Shown here piece by piece: positions 1-9,520 of a stretch of 64,000 nucleotides of DNA; within the stretch, counting starts at the first letter, position 1; every line of letters starts with the position of its first letter. The stretch is from an uncultured Oscillospiraceae bacterium. GTDB lineage: Bacteria > Bacillota > Clostridia > Oscillospirales > Oscillospiraceae. The notes under the pieces are model-generated. The model searched no databases. It saw only the letters and a program-made list of their open reading frames with translations, and was not told where the DNA came from. A program made the position numbers and the translations under genes. The stretch spans positions 62,001-126,000 of the forward strand of contig CANQRM010000001.1 in the NCBI GenBank assembly GCA_947626265.1. The letters run 5' to 3'.

Positions 1-183
1 GGGGTAATGGATCTCACCCGGAGATATATCAACACCATCCTGGGTGAAGGGTCCTTTGAGACCATCTTTGCCGGGCGCGAGGGCAATACGTATGACCTCG
101 TTGCCTTCTACAACTACGTCGCGGCGGCTGTGACCGCAGAATCCAAGCGGATAGACGAGGAACGGAAGAAAGCCGCGAAGTAA
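1..183 (+). CDS. Tail assembly chaperone-like protein, C-terminal end (partial)
   Basis: The frame is open from the first base of the window to a TAA at 181-183 and gives about 60 residues, so the N-terminus lies outside. The tail of the protein is charged and Lys/Glu-rich (ending near KKAAK). It sits 24 bases upstream of the tape-measure gene, which is where siphoviruses keep the tail assembly chaperone that coats the tape measure during tail assembly. Position is the main argument; no diagnostic motif is visible in the fragment, and a programmed frameshift cannot be judged because the upstream part is missing. Confidence 0.5.
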   Translation, partial: GVMDLTRRYINTILGEGSFETIFAGREGNTYDLVAFYNYVAAAVTAESKRIDEERKKAAK

Positions 184-207
184 AGCTCAGCAGAGAGGAG
201 GCGCCTT

Positions 208-3200
208 ATGGCGGTCCGTAAAATATCTACCAAACTCGCCATTGAAGGCGAGGCCCAGTACAGACAAGCTCTGCAAAGCATCAACAGCTCTTTGAGCACT
301 CTGAACAGTCAGCTCAAACTGACAAAAAGCGAATTCCAGAATCAGCAGAACTCTCTCACGGCGCTCCAGGCGAAGGAAGAAGCGCTTGCCAATGTGCAAG
401 AGGCTCTGGCCAAAAAGGTCCAGACCTGCAAAGACGCTTATGCCAATGCCAAGAGCGCCATGTCTACATATCAGAACCAGGTCGAGGCGAACAGAGCCGC
501 CCTTGAAAAGATAAAGACGGCTTTGAGCGCCATGGACAGCGCCACCAAGACCTCCGGCCAGCAGTGGCTCAACTATAAGACCCAGATAGAGCAGGCCGAA
601 AAGCAGTTGAAGGTGCTGGAGAACACCTCCGGCGACACCTCCGATCAGGAGGCCAAGCTGCGGCAGGAGATTGAGCAGGCCCGGTCCGCTATGGACAAGT
701 TGGAGGCAGAGACAGGCGGCGCGGCCAAGACCGCTGGTGAACTGTTGCAACAGCAGCAGAGCCTTACCACGGAGATGGATAGGGCCGAGGCCGGGTATAA
801 CGCCGCAGAAAAGGCCTGTGATACCTGGCAGAAGAAAGAGAACGAGGCCCAAATCGCGCTGAACAACACCAACGCGGAGCTTGAACTTACCAGGAAATAC
901 CTTGGAGAAGCAGAGCAGGCCACGGACAATTGCGCCACTTCGATAGATGAATTCGGGAACCAGACCGAACAGGCAGAGGTGACGACGCGAGATCTCTACA
1001 CCGCCCTTATGAGTGCGGGCCTCCTCCGAGCGCTCAAAGAAGTGAAGGAGGCCTTTAGCGCGTGTGTGGAGGCCGCCGCTGGCTTCGAGGCGCAGATGTC
1101 TGTGGTCGAGGCCATCAGTGGCGCCACACAGGACGAGATGACGGCACTTTCTGCACTGGCCAAGGAGATGGGCGCCACCACCAAATTCACGGCACAAGAA
1201 GCCGGGCAGGGCCTGGAATACATGGCCATGGCCGGGTGGAAGGCCGATGAAATGTTGGATGGCCTAGCCGGTATCATGAACCTCGCGGCGGCGGCCGGCG
1301 CCGACCTCGGCGAGACATCGGATATCGTGACCGACGCCCTTACAGCGTTCGGGTTGACCGCAAAGGACAGCGCCCACTTCTCCGACGTTATGGCCCAGGC
1401 CGCGGCGAACTCCAACACCAACGTGACCATGATGGGCAACTCGTTCAAAATGGTCGCCACCACAGCGGGGTCCCTGCACTACTCCATTGATGACGTGGCC
1501 GTGGCCTTGGGCGCCATGGCCAACCAGGGCCTCAAAAGCGAGATGGCCGGTACCGCGCTGGCCACCGCGTTTACCCGGATGTCCGGGACGAACTCTAATG
1601 CTACAAAGGCCATGGAGGCCCTCGGCCTCTCCATGTTCGATGTCAACGGCAACGCGAAGGATCTGTCTGTCTTCCTCGGGGAGCTTCGTGAAGCCTTCGC
1701 CGGCATGACCGAACAGGAAAAGGTGTCGAATTTGTATATGCTGGCCGGGCAGAAAGGCATGAAGGGCCTCCAGGCCATCGTCAACACGTCCGAGGCCGAT
1801 TGGCAGAAGCTCACCCAGGCCATAGCCGGATGCTCCGGTGCGGCAGAAATAATGGCTTCAACGAAGTTGGACAACTACGCTGGCCAAGTGGTGCTGCTTG
1901 AATCGGCCTTTGACGCCCTCAAAACCGAGATAGGCAGTGTCCTCACGCCGGTCCTTCGCAATCTGGCCGAAGATGCCACGAACGCCCTTAACTGGATGAC
2001 AGACGTTGTCCGGGACCATCCGGGCGTTGTAGCCGCTATCACAGGCGTTGCAACGGCCTTTGGTTCGCTTTTAGCGGTTATGGCGGTAATCACTTTTGTC
2101 CAGATTCCGGCTCTGTCTACGGCACTCAAAGGCCTTCTTTTGGTTATTAAGAACCATCCTGTAGGCTTGCTTGTGACGGCACTTTCTGCCCTCGCTGTTG
2201 GCATTGTTACGGCAATCAGTGTAGCAAAAGCTCATGCAGAGGCACAAAAGGTTGAAACCAATGCGGCAAAGGCCCTGTCTGATGTGCTGGAGGAACAGCG
2301 GCAGGCCTATGAGGACGTAAAGGAAGAAACCCAGACCGCCGCAGACAGCGCCCGGACGCTGGCCAACACGGTCATATCCCTGGCTGAATCCGCCCGGACG
2401 AGCGCCGCGGACCATGACGCTCTGTTGAGCATGATAGACCAGCTCAACGAGGCAGTCCCCGGACTGAACCTCGCGTTCAACGAGGAAACCGGCCTGTTGT
2501 CGCAGTCTACCGATGCGATCCTGGCCCAGGTCGAGGCGCAGAACCAGCTTTCAGAGGCCCAGGCAGCCCAGGAACGGTACAACGAGCTGCTTCTGAATCA
2601 GACCTCGATAGAACAGGACATCGCGGAGAACCAGGAGAAATACAACGCCGCACAGGAGCGGTACAATGAACTCCTTGACGGTAGTCCCCTGGCCTACTTC
2701 ACTGGCGAGGCCCAGGATTGCCTCAAAACAATGTCCGACACGTCGGAGGCTATCGGCATCCTCAACGGGGAGCTGGAGAAGAACGGTGTGGAGCTGGCCA
2801 ACGTGCAGGCCCAGGTCGATAGCTTCGCTGCCTCGCAGACGGTGGCAAAGGACACGCTCGACGCGGCGGCCAATATCGCTACCAAGCTGGCCGAGAACCT
2901 TGTGGCCCTAGAGGACAGCTATTGGGAGGCTTACGACGCCTCCATAGAGAGCATCCAGGGCCAGGCGAACCTTTGGGACACCCTTGATGAAACGGTGGCC
3001 ATGACCACCGAGGATATCATGGGCGCCATTCAGAGCCAGATAGACTACTGGACGAACTACAACAGCAACCTCGAAAACCTGATGGGCCGGAATATCGAAG
3101 GATTCCAGGCGTTTGTTGCAGAGGTAGACGACGGCTCCCAGAAGTCGGCGGCCATGATAGCGGGCATGGCTGAAATGACCGATGAAGAACTCATGGCCAT

Positions 3201-4437
3201 GATGGCGTCCTATGGAGAACTTCAAGCGGCCCAGCGCGCCACAGCTGATACGACAGCTGACATGGCTGTGCAGTACACCAGCACCATGCAGCAGCTCGTC
3301 TTGGACGCGGTGGCCACGCTCAACGATCTTGACCAGTCCGATGAAGTGCGGCAGATGGCCCTTGACACCTTGCAGGGCTACATCGGCGGTCTGGACGAGG
3401 AAATAGACGATGTAGACGCGGAACTGCAGACCGTAGCCCAGAGTGCCATTGATATGTTCAAGGACACCCTGGACAGCCATTCGCCGTCCCGGGTGTTTGA
3501 GCAGATCGGCTCTGACACGATGGCCGGATATATCAACGGCGTCAACGGGAAGGACAGCAGTACACAGTCTGCTTTGCAGAGCCTTGCCCAGAGAGCTATC
3601 GCGGCATTCCGTGGCATCTCCAACAGCAGCACTCTTAACGGTACCGGCTCCCAGACCGTGCAGGGCTATATCAGCGGCTCCAACAGTCAGAGCGGAAACG
3701 CCCAGTCCACACTTCGGACGCTGGCCCAGGGCGCCATAAATGCGTTCAATGGCGTGTCCAATGGCAACACCCTTAGGAACTCCGGTTCGCAGACGGTCAG
3801 CGGATATATGTCCGGCGTCAACAGCCAGAGCGGACAAGCCACCAACAATATGCGGACCCTGGCCAATAACGCGGTGAACGCCGTGAAGAACAACTCCACC
3901 AGATCTAGTCTGTATAACGCAGGCTCCCAGACCATCCAGGGCTATATCAACGGCGTGAACTCCCGGTCCGGCGGTCTGTATAGCACTCTGGCCAGTATCG
4001 CCTCCAGCGCTATTGCCAAGTTCAAATCTGTCCTCGGCATAAGGTCCCCGTCCAGGGTGTTCGCAGAGATGGGCACGTTCACCGGCGAGGGCTATATCGA
4101 AGGTGTTGAGGGTCAGCGCCAAGACATCATCAGCACGATGGAGTCCATGGCTAAGCAAGCCTCCGATTCTTTCCGCTCCCGGCTGACCTACGGTCTGGAT
4201 GGCGTACATGAAGCCATGTATGGGTATGATACGCCCTCTGCTGGCACGATAGGCGCCGGCGTGGACCCGGCACAGGAGAACAACCGGGGGCTGGCGGCGG
4301 CCATCGTCGCACTCGGCCAGAAGATAGAAAACATGGAAGTCCGCCTGGAAACAGGGCGCCTCGTCGGAGGCATCGCCTCCAAGATGGACAGTGCCCTGGC
4401 GAACAGACGGGGCCTCGCGGAAAGAGGTGTCACATGA
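208..4437 (+). CDS. Phage tail tape measure protein (TP901-like)
   Basis: This 1409-residue protein sets tail length and is threaded through the tail tube. Residues 1-260 are a long Ala/Gln/Glu-rich coiled coil. Residues about 265-480 match the PhageMin_Tail/TP901 core (an FEAQMSVVEAISGA-like start followed by repeated GATTKFTAQEAGQGLEYMA-type helices). Hydrophobic segments lie near 610-680, where the protein would contact membrane, and a second coiled coil follows. The C-terminal third holds SPSRVF motifs and a tandem repeat (separate entry). The start is set by an AGAGGAGG site at about 193-200. The stop overlaps the next gene by four bases (ATGA), so the tail genes are translationally coupled. 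Confidence 0.93.
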   Translation: MAVRKISTKLAIEGEAQYRQALQSINSSLSTLNSQLKLTKSEFQNQQNSLTALQAKEEALANVQEALAKKVQTCKDAYANAKSAMSTYQNQVEANRAALEKIKTALSAMDSATKTSGQQWLNYKTQIEQAEKQLKVLENTSGDTSDQEAKLRQEIEQARSAMDKLEAETGGAAKTAGELLQQQQSLTTEMDRAEAGYNAAEKACDTWQKKENEAQIALNNTNAELELTRKYLGEAEQATDNCATSIDEFGNQTEQAEVTTRDLYTALMSAGLLRALKEVKEAFSACVEAAAGFEAQMSVVEAISGATQDEMTALSALAKEMGATTKFTAQEAGQGLEYMAMAGWKADEMLDGLAGIMNLAAAAGADLGETSDIVTDALTAFGLTAKDSAHFSDVMAQAAANSNTNVTMMGNSFKMVATTAGSLHYSIDDVAVALGAMANQGLKSEMAGTALATAFTRMSGTNSNATKAMEALGLSMFDVNGNAKDLSVFLGELREAFAGMTEQEKVSNLYMLAGQKGMKGLQAIVNTSEADWQKLTQAIAGCSGAAEIMASTKLDNYAGQVVLLESAFDALKTEIGSVLTPVLRNLAEDATNALNWMTDVVRDHPGVVAAITGVATAFGSLLAVMAVITFVQIPALSTALKGLLLVIKNHPVGLLVTALSALAVGIVTAISVAKAHAEAQKVETNAAKALSDVLEEQRQAYEDVKEETQTAADSARTLANTVISLAESARTSAADHDALLSMIDQLNEAVPGLNLAFNEETGLLSQSTDAILAQVEAQNQLSEAQAAQERYNELLLNQTSIEQDIAENQEKYNAAQERYNELLDGSPLAYFTGEAQDCLKTMSDTSEAIGILNGELEKNGVELANVQAQVDSFAASQTVAKDTLDAAANIATKLAENLVALEDSYWEAYDASIESIQGQANLWDTLDETVAMTTEDIMGAIQSQIDYWTNYNSNLENLMGRNIEGFQAFVAEVDDGSQKSAAMIAGMAEMTDEELMAMMASYGELQAAQRATADTTADMAVQYTSTMQQLVLDAVATLNDLDQSDEVRQMALDTLQGYIGGLDEEIDDVDAELQTVAQSAIDMFKDTLDSHSPSRVFEQIGSDTMAGYINGVNGKDSSTQSALQSLAQRAIAAFRGISNSSTLNGTGSQTVQGYISGSNSQSGNAQSTLRTLAQGAINAFNGVSNGNTLRNSGSQTVSGYMSGVNSQSGQATNNMRTLANNAVNAVKNNSTRSSLYNAGSQTIQGYINGVNSRSGGLYSTLASIASSAIAKFKSVLGIRSPSRVFAEMGTFTGEGYIEGVEGQRQDIISTMESMAKQASDSFRSRLTYGLDGVHEAMYGYDTPSAGTIGAGVDPAQENNRGLAAAIVALGQKIENMEVRLETGRLVGGIASKMDSALANRRGLAERGVT
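3508..4059 (+). repeat. Four tandem 138-bp repeats inside the tape measure gene
   Basis: The motif Gly-Ser-(Gln/Asp)-Thr-x-x-Gly-Tyr-(Ile/Met)-(Asn/Ser)-Gly starts at 3508, 3646, 3784 and 3922, exactly 138 bases (46 residues) apart. A more degenerate fifth copy begins near 4072. SPSRVF motifs flank the block on both sides. Copy-number change here would alter tape length, and so tail length, in steps of 46 residues. Confidence 0.85.
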
Positions 4438-5093
4438 GATACGGCGGCGTAATCATCAACGGCATAAACCTTTTTGAGCGGTTCGGGCTTTTGAGCCTGA
4501 CGGATTTGAAGATATCCAGCCCAGCACTGAAATCCAACTTCAAAGACGTGCCCGGTATGCACGGCTCCCTCAACCTTAGTTACGCGCTGACCGGGGAGCC
4601 GGTGTATAAAGACCGGGACGTGACGTTCACGCTGTATAAGCGGCATTGCAACGACAAGAAACTTGAACTGATTCGCCGTGACCTGTTCGTGCTGTGCCAT
4701 GGGATGGATGATACCCTCATCCATCCTGTGGACCCGCAGCATTATTTCTCTGGCGTGATCTCCATCGGGGAATTGAGCGGAGAGGAAGACGGGAAGATCC
4801 CGGTGGCCATGGTCGCCAACCCCTGGAGGAGCAAGCTCCATGATACCATCGTGAAAGCGACACTGACCGGCGAATACATGGAGCTTCACCTTGCGAATGA
4901 GCATCGGTATGTGTCCCCCACCTTCATAGCGTCGAATACCACCGACCTTATCTTCGGCGGGAAGTCCTACAAGGTCATGGCGGGAGATACCAAACTGTAT
5001 GAGATGCGCGTTCCGCCGGGCGGGGGCATCCTCAAAGCTAAGGCAGACGGAGGCGGCACATTGGAAATACGGTATAGGGAGGCGCGGCTGTAA
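4434..5093 (+). CDS. Distal tail protein (Dit-like)
   Basis: This 219-residue protein has the siphovirus distal-tail opening (a short beta stretch with an INGINLFERFGL-like segment) followed by the typical YKDRDVTFTL and NPWRSK segments seen in Dit proteins. Dit forms the hexameric hub joining the tail tube to the adhesion device. Its place between tape measure and tail lysin fits. Its ATG overlaps the tape measure stop by four bases. Assignment to family is by sequence style plus synteny. Confidence 0.85.
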   Translation: MRYGGVIINGINLFERFGLLSLTDLKISSPALKSNFKDVPGMHGSLNLSYALTGEPVYKDRDVTFTLYKRHCNDKKLELIRRDLFVLCHGMDDTLIHPVDPQHYFSGVISIGELSGEEDGKIPVAMVANPWRSKLHDTIVKATLTGEYMELHLANEHRYVSPTFIASNTTDLIFGGKSYKVMAGDTKLYEMRVPPGGGILKAKADGGGTLEIRYREARL

Positions 5094-5094
5094 T

Positions 5095-7095
5095 ATGTAC
5101 TCGCTGACCTTCAACAACGATCTGATCTACGACCCCAGGGCCGCCGATGATATGCTCGTCATATATGAATCGGATGTGCAGCTGGCCGTGGGCGCCGCCG
5201 GGTCCATGACCTTTACCATCCCGCCGACACACCCGCTCCTGGATAAGCTGACGGTGCTTAAAGGAACCCTTGATTTGAAACAGGACGGAAAGAGCATCTT
5301 CCGGGGGCGCATCCTCCACAAGAAGCCCGTCATGGGCGGCGAGGTTGAGATCATCTCCGAGGGTGTGTTGGCATATCTCAACGACAGCATCGTAGAGCCC
5401 TACGTCTTCCCCGATGACTTCCTGGAGGACCCTGGATATAAGGCCGCAGCGTCCGGCGGGAATGTGGTCGAGTGGTGGCTTGGCTGGCTCTTGAATAACC
5501 ATAATTCCCAGGTGGGCGCCGAGAAGCAGATACAGCTCGGCAAAGTGACCGTCCGGGACCCCAACAACTACGTCAAGCGCTCGTGCGAGGACTTCACCCA
5601 CACGCTGAAAGTCATCAACGAAAAGCTCCCCGGCTCCTCCCTCGGCGGGTATCTGATGATACGGTACGGGGATGATGGAAAGAACTACCTGGACTACATA
5701 TCGGAGTTCACTGAAACGAATGAGCAGTTGGTAGCCTATGGTGAAAATCTGCTGGATCTCAACAGGGACATATCCGGCGAGAGTGTGATTACTGCCATTC
5801 TCCCCATCGGGGCGGATGGCCTTACTATTTCCGGGCTCCCGGACGGAAATCTCCCGAACGGACTGAAAAAGGCCGGGAAAGTCATCTATGACCCGGCGGC
5901 TGAAGAACGCTACGGCGGGCGCATTGTGGAGCCTGTCACCTGGGACGATGTTACCATCAACACCAATCTGCAGACCAAGGCCGCCGCGTATCTTCTGAAA
6001 GCCGTGGCGCTCCCCGAAAATATCACGGTAAAGGCCTGTGACCTACACGGCGTTGACGAGGATATACCGAGCTTCACCCTTGGCCAGTACGCCATCGTGC
6101 ATAACCCAAGGGACGTTGAAGACAAGGCCATGTACCCGGTCATGGAGCTTCAGCCGGATATACACGACCCCGGGAACACAGTGCTGACGCTTGGCCGGAC
6201 CACTACCACGCTGAGCAAAAGCACCTACACGGACAACCGCAGCACGGCAGACTCTATTGAGGTCCACACCTCCGCCGCAGTGAAGCAGGCGTCGGAGGAG
6301 ATGAACGCTCTGCTGGCCCAGGCGTCCGGGCTATACTGCACCCCACAAGTCCAGCCGGACGGTTCGACCATCTACTATCTCCACGACAAGAAGACCATGG
6401 GAGAATCCAGGCTGGTGATGAAGCTGACCGCCGAGGCCATCGGTTTCAGCACAGACGGAGGCTCAACCTACCCCTACGGATTCACGGTGTCTGGCGAGAT
6501 GGTCATGAAGACCATTGCCGCCGAGGGCATAAATGCAGACTGGATTGATACCGGCACCCTCAACCTCGGTGTCCTCAAACTTCTGGGCACGATCTGCGGC
6601 ATCATGCAGGGCTATGGTATGACGGCAAGCGGTAGAACCACCCAGGGCATTGTCCTGTTTGGCAACGGTGCCAGCGGTAATGACGCTGACCCTCCCTATT
6701 TCATCGTTACCAACGCCGGCATGCGTGGCCAGGCTTCCAAGGATTACTCCTGGAATATGTCAAACCAGTGGTTTGAGATACTCGGCAGTCTGGCCCTCAG
6801 GAAAGTAAATGGGAGCTACGGAAGTATAACCACCGAGGGCAACATCATAGCTGACGGTGAACTCTATTCGTACACAAATGTAAGATGCGCTGGGTACATG
6901 GCATGCAGCGGGGATATGACCGCCGGCGGTGCTGTGAAAGGGGCTTCTCTGAGTGTGACCGGCGGCGCTTCCATCGGGTACGGGAAATCTGACCCCATCC
7001 AAATAGGACACTATGGGTCTAATCTGGCCGAGTGCTATTGGCGCTCGATGACAGACGCTGACGGCAACAGCTATATGGTTCTCACACAAGCTTGA
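5095..7095 (+). CDS. Tail-associated lysin / prophage endopeptidase tail protein (Tal-like)
   Basis: About 666 residues from ATG 5095, which follows the Dit stop by one base and has a GGGAGGCG site upstream. An in-frame start at 4999 would lie inside Dit and is rejected. The N-terminal 350 residues resemble the Prophage_tail (gp44/gp27-like) fold that forms the base of the tail tip. The C-terminal part (about 430-666) is a beta-rich, Gly-rich shaft with repeated short segments. I see no convincing catalytic motif, so peptidoglycan-cutting activity is only inferred from the family. Confidence 0.8.
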   Translation: MYSLTFNNDLIYDPRAADDMLVIYESDVQLAVGAAGSMTFTIPPTHPLLDKLTVLKGTLDLKQDGKSIFRGRILHKKPVMGGEVEIISEGVLAYLNDSIVEPYVFPDDFLEDPGYKAAASGGNVVEWWLGWLLNNHNSQVGAEKQIQLGKVTVRDPNNYVKRSCEDFTHTLKVINEKLPGSSLGGYLMIRYGDDGKNYLDYISEFTETNEQLVAYGENLLDLNRDISGESVITAILPIGADGLTISGLPDGNLPNGLKKAGKVIYDPAAEERYGGRIVEPVTWDDVTINTNLQTKAAAYLLKAVALPENITVKACDLHGVDEDIPSFTLGQYAIVHNPRDVEDKAMYPVMELQPDIHDPGNTVLTLGRTTTTLSKSTYTDNRSTADSIEVHTSAAVKQASEEMNALLAQASGLYCTPQVQPDGSTIYYLHDKKTMGESRLVMKLTAEAIGFSTDGGSTYPYGFTVSGEMVMKTIAAEGINADWIDTGTLNLGVLKLLGTICGIMQGYGMTASGRTTQGIVLFGNGASGNDADPPYFIVTNAGMRGQASKDYSWNMSNQWFEILGSLALRKVNGSYGSITTEGNIIADGELYSYTNVRCAGYMACSGDMTAGGAVKGASLSVTGGASIGYGKSDPIQIGHYGSNLAECYWRSMTDADGNSYMVLTQA

Positions 7096-7109
7096 ATGGG
7101 GGGCGAAGA

Positions 7110-8243
7110 ATGAAATATACACAGGAACTCACGCTCGACATATACGGCGTCGCTTACCAGTACATCAACACGAAGCAGTACGACAACAACGCCCGGTACA
7201 TCAAGGTGTCGATAACCGCAGACGGCACACCCGTTCAGCTTGACGGCCTAGAGGCTCATGTCCGGGCGCTGAAGCCGGATGGTCACAGCGTGGACAACCC
7301 GGCAGAGATCAGCGGCAACGCGGTCATCGTGGAGCTTACTGAGCAGATTCTGGCCTGTGAGGGCGTCACGCTTGCGGATGTCGTTCTTCTCAAAGATGGC
7401 AAGGTCCTGTCCTCGGTGTCGTTCTTCTTGGAGGTCGGCAAGGCCCCGGTCGGACAGAACATCGAGAGCAAAGACGAGTTCAAGGTGATGACCCAGGCCA
7501 CCGAAGACGCCCGGAACGCCACGGAGGAGGCGAAGGACGCGACACAGAACGCCAACGACGCTGCCGGAAAAGCAGACGGGTCCAGCGAGGCCGCCGACAA
7601 AGCGGAGGCAGCCAGGGCCAAAGCCGAGGAGGATCGGGTCGAGGCTGAAAATAAGCGCGTCCAGGCAGAACAGGGCCGCGCCACCGCCGAGCAGAACAGG
7701 GAAACCGCCGAGAACGAGCGGTCCCAGACAGAGGATCAACGGAAAACCGCCGAACAGGAGCGGGCCGATGCCGAGGCGCAGCGTGATGAAAACGAGACAG
7801 CCCGTCAAAAGGCAGAGGACGACCGGAACACGGCTGAGCAGAAGCGGGTCGAAGCCGAGGGTAAAAGGGTCCAGGCCGAAGAAGGCCGGGTCACCGCCGA
7901 GAATGAGCGGGTCACGGCTGAAGAAGAGCGGGTCCGGGAACACAACACCGTTATGGAGGAGGCCAAGGACGCCACAGACGCCGCCAACGATGCGGCAGCC
8001 GCGGCTTTCGGCGCCGCTGACATGGCCACGCACCCGCCTATCATCAAGAACGGGACGTGGTGGCAGTGGAACATCGAGGCTCAGGAGTACCAGGACACGG
8101 GCGAGAGCGCCCGGGGCAACGTCCTGTTCGCCACGTTCTTTGTAAACCCGGCAGATGGAATTCTGTATATGAACACAGACACCGAGTATAACGGGCCGGA
8201 TTTCCGGCTCACAGATGATGGATTCTTGGAGGTAGTCATATGA
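7110..8243 (+). CDS. Baseplate upper protein BppU-like with long coiled coil
   Basis: About 377 residues from ATG 7110, chosen over the in-frame TTG at 7092 because a GGGGGG run sits just upstream at 7098-7103. Residues 1-120 match the BppU N-terminal domain (DUF2479-like) of lactococcal phage baseplates, which docks receptor-binding proteins on the tail tip. Residues about 125-285 are an uninterrupted coiled coil of Ala-Glu-x-x-Arg heptads, some near-identical at DNA level. The C-terminus is a short globular region. The stop overlaps the next start (ATGA). It probably carries the fibre genes that follow. Confidence 0.8.
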   Translation: MKYTQELTLDIYGVAYQYINTKQYDNNARYIKVSITADGTPVQLDGLEAHVRALKPDGHSVDNPAEISGNAVIVELTEQILACEGVTLADVVLLKDGKVLSSVSFFLEVGKAPVGQNIESKDEFKVMTQATEDARNATEEAKDATQNANDAAGKADGSSEAADKAEAARAKAEEDRVEAENKRVQAEQGRATAEQNRETAENERSQTEDQRKTAEQERADAEAQRDENETARQKAEDDRNTAEQKRVEAEGKRVQAEEGRVTAENERVTAEEERVREHNTVMEEAKDATDAANDAAAAAFGAADMATHPPIIKNGTWWQWNIEAQEYQDTGESARGNVLFATFFVNPADGILYMNTDTEYNGPDFRLTDDGFLEVVI

Positions 8244-9520
8244 GCGAAATACCGCGCAACACATTGGAAGGTGAGCAGAGCACACCGCTTGGCCGTGTGA
8301 TGATCGTACCTCGCGGCCCCTATGACCCCGCCACGCCCTACAAGCGCCTCGACCTGGTGCGCTATGAGGGTTCTGGTTTTTTGGCCCTCAAAGATCTCAC
8401 GGGCGTTACCCCGGAGGAAGGCGAGAACTGGATGCTGGTGGTGAGCAAGGGCGACGCCTTCGAGTATTCCGATTTCACGCCGGAGCAGCTGGAGGGACTG
8501 ACCGGGCCCCAGGGCAAAACGGGCACCACGTTCACGCCGGCCGTGAGCGCAGACGGCGAACTGTCTTGGACCAATGACGGTGAAAAGCCGAACCCAGGGA
8601 ACGTCAATATCCGTGGTCCCGTGGGCCCGGATGGCAAGACAGGCACCACCTTCACCCCGGCAGTAAGCAAGGATGGTGAGTTGTCCTGGACCAACGATGG
8701 CGACAAGCCGAACCCGGAGAAGGTCAATATTAAGGGCCCCATAGGGCCCCAGGGCGAGCCCGGAAAGGGCATGACCATTCTGGGATATTACGACAGCCTG
8801 GAAGCCCTTCAAGCTGCGGTGCAAGAGCCCACAGTGGGTGATAACTACGGCGTCGGCACCGAGGCCCCGTATAAAATCTACACCTATGACGGCGTAAGCC
8901 GGACGTGGAAAGACAACGGGACCATCCAGGGCCCCTCCGGGAAAGACGGTGAAAATGGTGCCCCGGGCAAAGACGGTGCCCCCGGTGATACCTGGGTCCC
9001 CAGCGTGGACCCGGACACGGGCGACCTTACCTGGGAGAAGAACAGCGACACACCCCCGTCCCTTGTGAACATCAAAGGCCCGCAGGGAGAAGAGGGCAAA
9101 CAAGGCAAGGACGGCGCCGAGGGACCTCCGGGTGCTGACGGCCCCGCCGGGCCCGCTGGCAAAGATGCCACCATCAACGGCAAGAATGTTCTGACGATCC
9201 AGGGCGGCAACAACGTCAAGATGAACGAGGCGGAAAACACCCTCACGATTGGGGTCGCCCCGGCTATCAAGACCGTCACCCTTTCCAGTCAGAAGTGGGT
9301 GGAGAACTCGCAGACCGTGGAGGTGGAGGGCGTGAAGTCCAATGAGCTGGCCCAGCTCATTCAGCCTATGCCGGCCATCGCGGACCAGGATGCGTACATT
9401 GGCGCCGCCATTCGCTGTACTGGCCAGGGCGACGGCACCCTCACGTTCAAGGCCGGCGCCAAGAACGCACCGGAATCTGACTTGACCGTGTATGTAGCGA
9501 TATGGGAGGTGGGCGCATGA
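8240..9520 (+). CDS. Collagen-like tail fibre protein
   Basis: This 426-residue protein has an N-terminal attachment domain of about 85 residues, then several Gly-X-Y collagen-like blocks (GPQGKTG, GPVGPDGKTG, GPIGPQGEPGKG, GKDGENGAPGKDGAPGD, GPPGADGPAGPAGKD). These are separated by duplicated segments of about 25 residues ending in WTNDG(E/D)KPNP. The last 120 residues form a beta-rich tip. Phage fibres of this type are trimeric and bind the host surface. It overlaps both neighbours by four bases and lies directly before the DGR target, so both probably belong to the same adhesion device. Confidence 0.85.
   Translation: MSEIPRNTLEGEQSTPLGRVMIVPRGPYDPATPYKRLDLVRYEGSGFLALKDLTGVTPEEGENWMLVVSKGDAFEYSDFTPEQLEGLTGPQGKTGTTFTPAVSADGELSWTNDGEKPNPGNVNIRGPVGPDGKTGTTFTPAVSKDGELSWTNDGDKPNPEKVNIKGPIGPQGEPGKGMTILGYYDSLEALQAAVQEPTVGDNYGVGTEAPYKIYTYDGVSRTWKDNGTIQGPSGKDGENGAPGKDGAPGDTWVPSVDPDTGDLTWEKNSDTPPSLVNIKGPQGEEGKQGKDGAEGPPGADGPAGPAGKDATINGKNVLTIQGGNNVKMNEAENTLTIGVAPAIKTVTLSSQKWVENSQTVEVEGVKSNELAQLIQPMPAIADQDAYIGAAIRCTGQGDGTLTFKAGAKNAPESDLTVYVAIWEVGA

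Noticed and set aside
2908-4209. Long antisense frame (433 codons) in the tape measure gene
   Set aside because: Shadow of a GC-rich repetitive gene; no site, atypical residues.
8240-9520. Second DGR target in the collagen-like fibre gene
   Set aside because: No segment resembling the TR is present in it; repeats there are collagen-like only.
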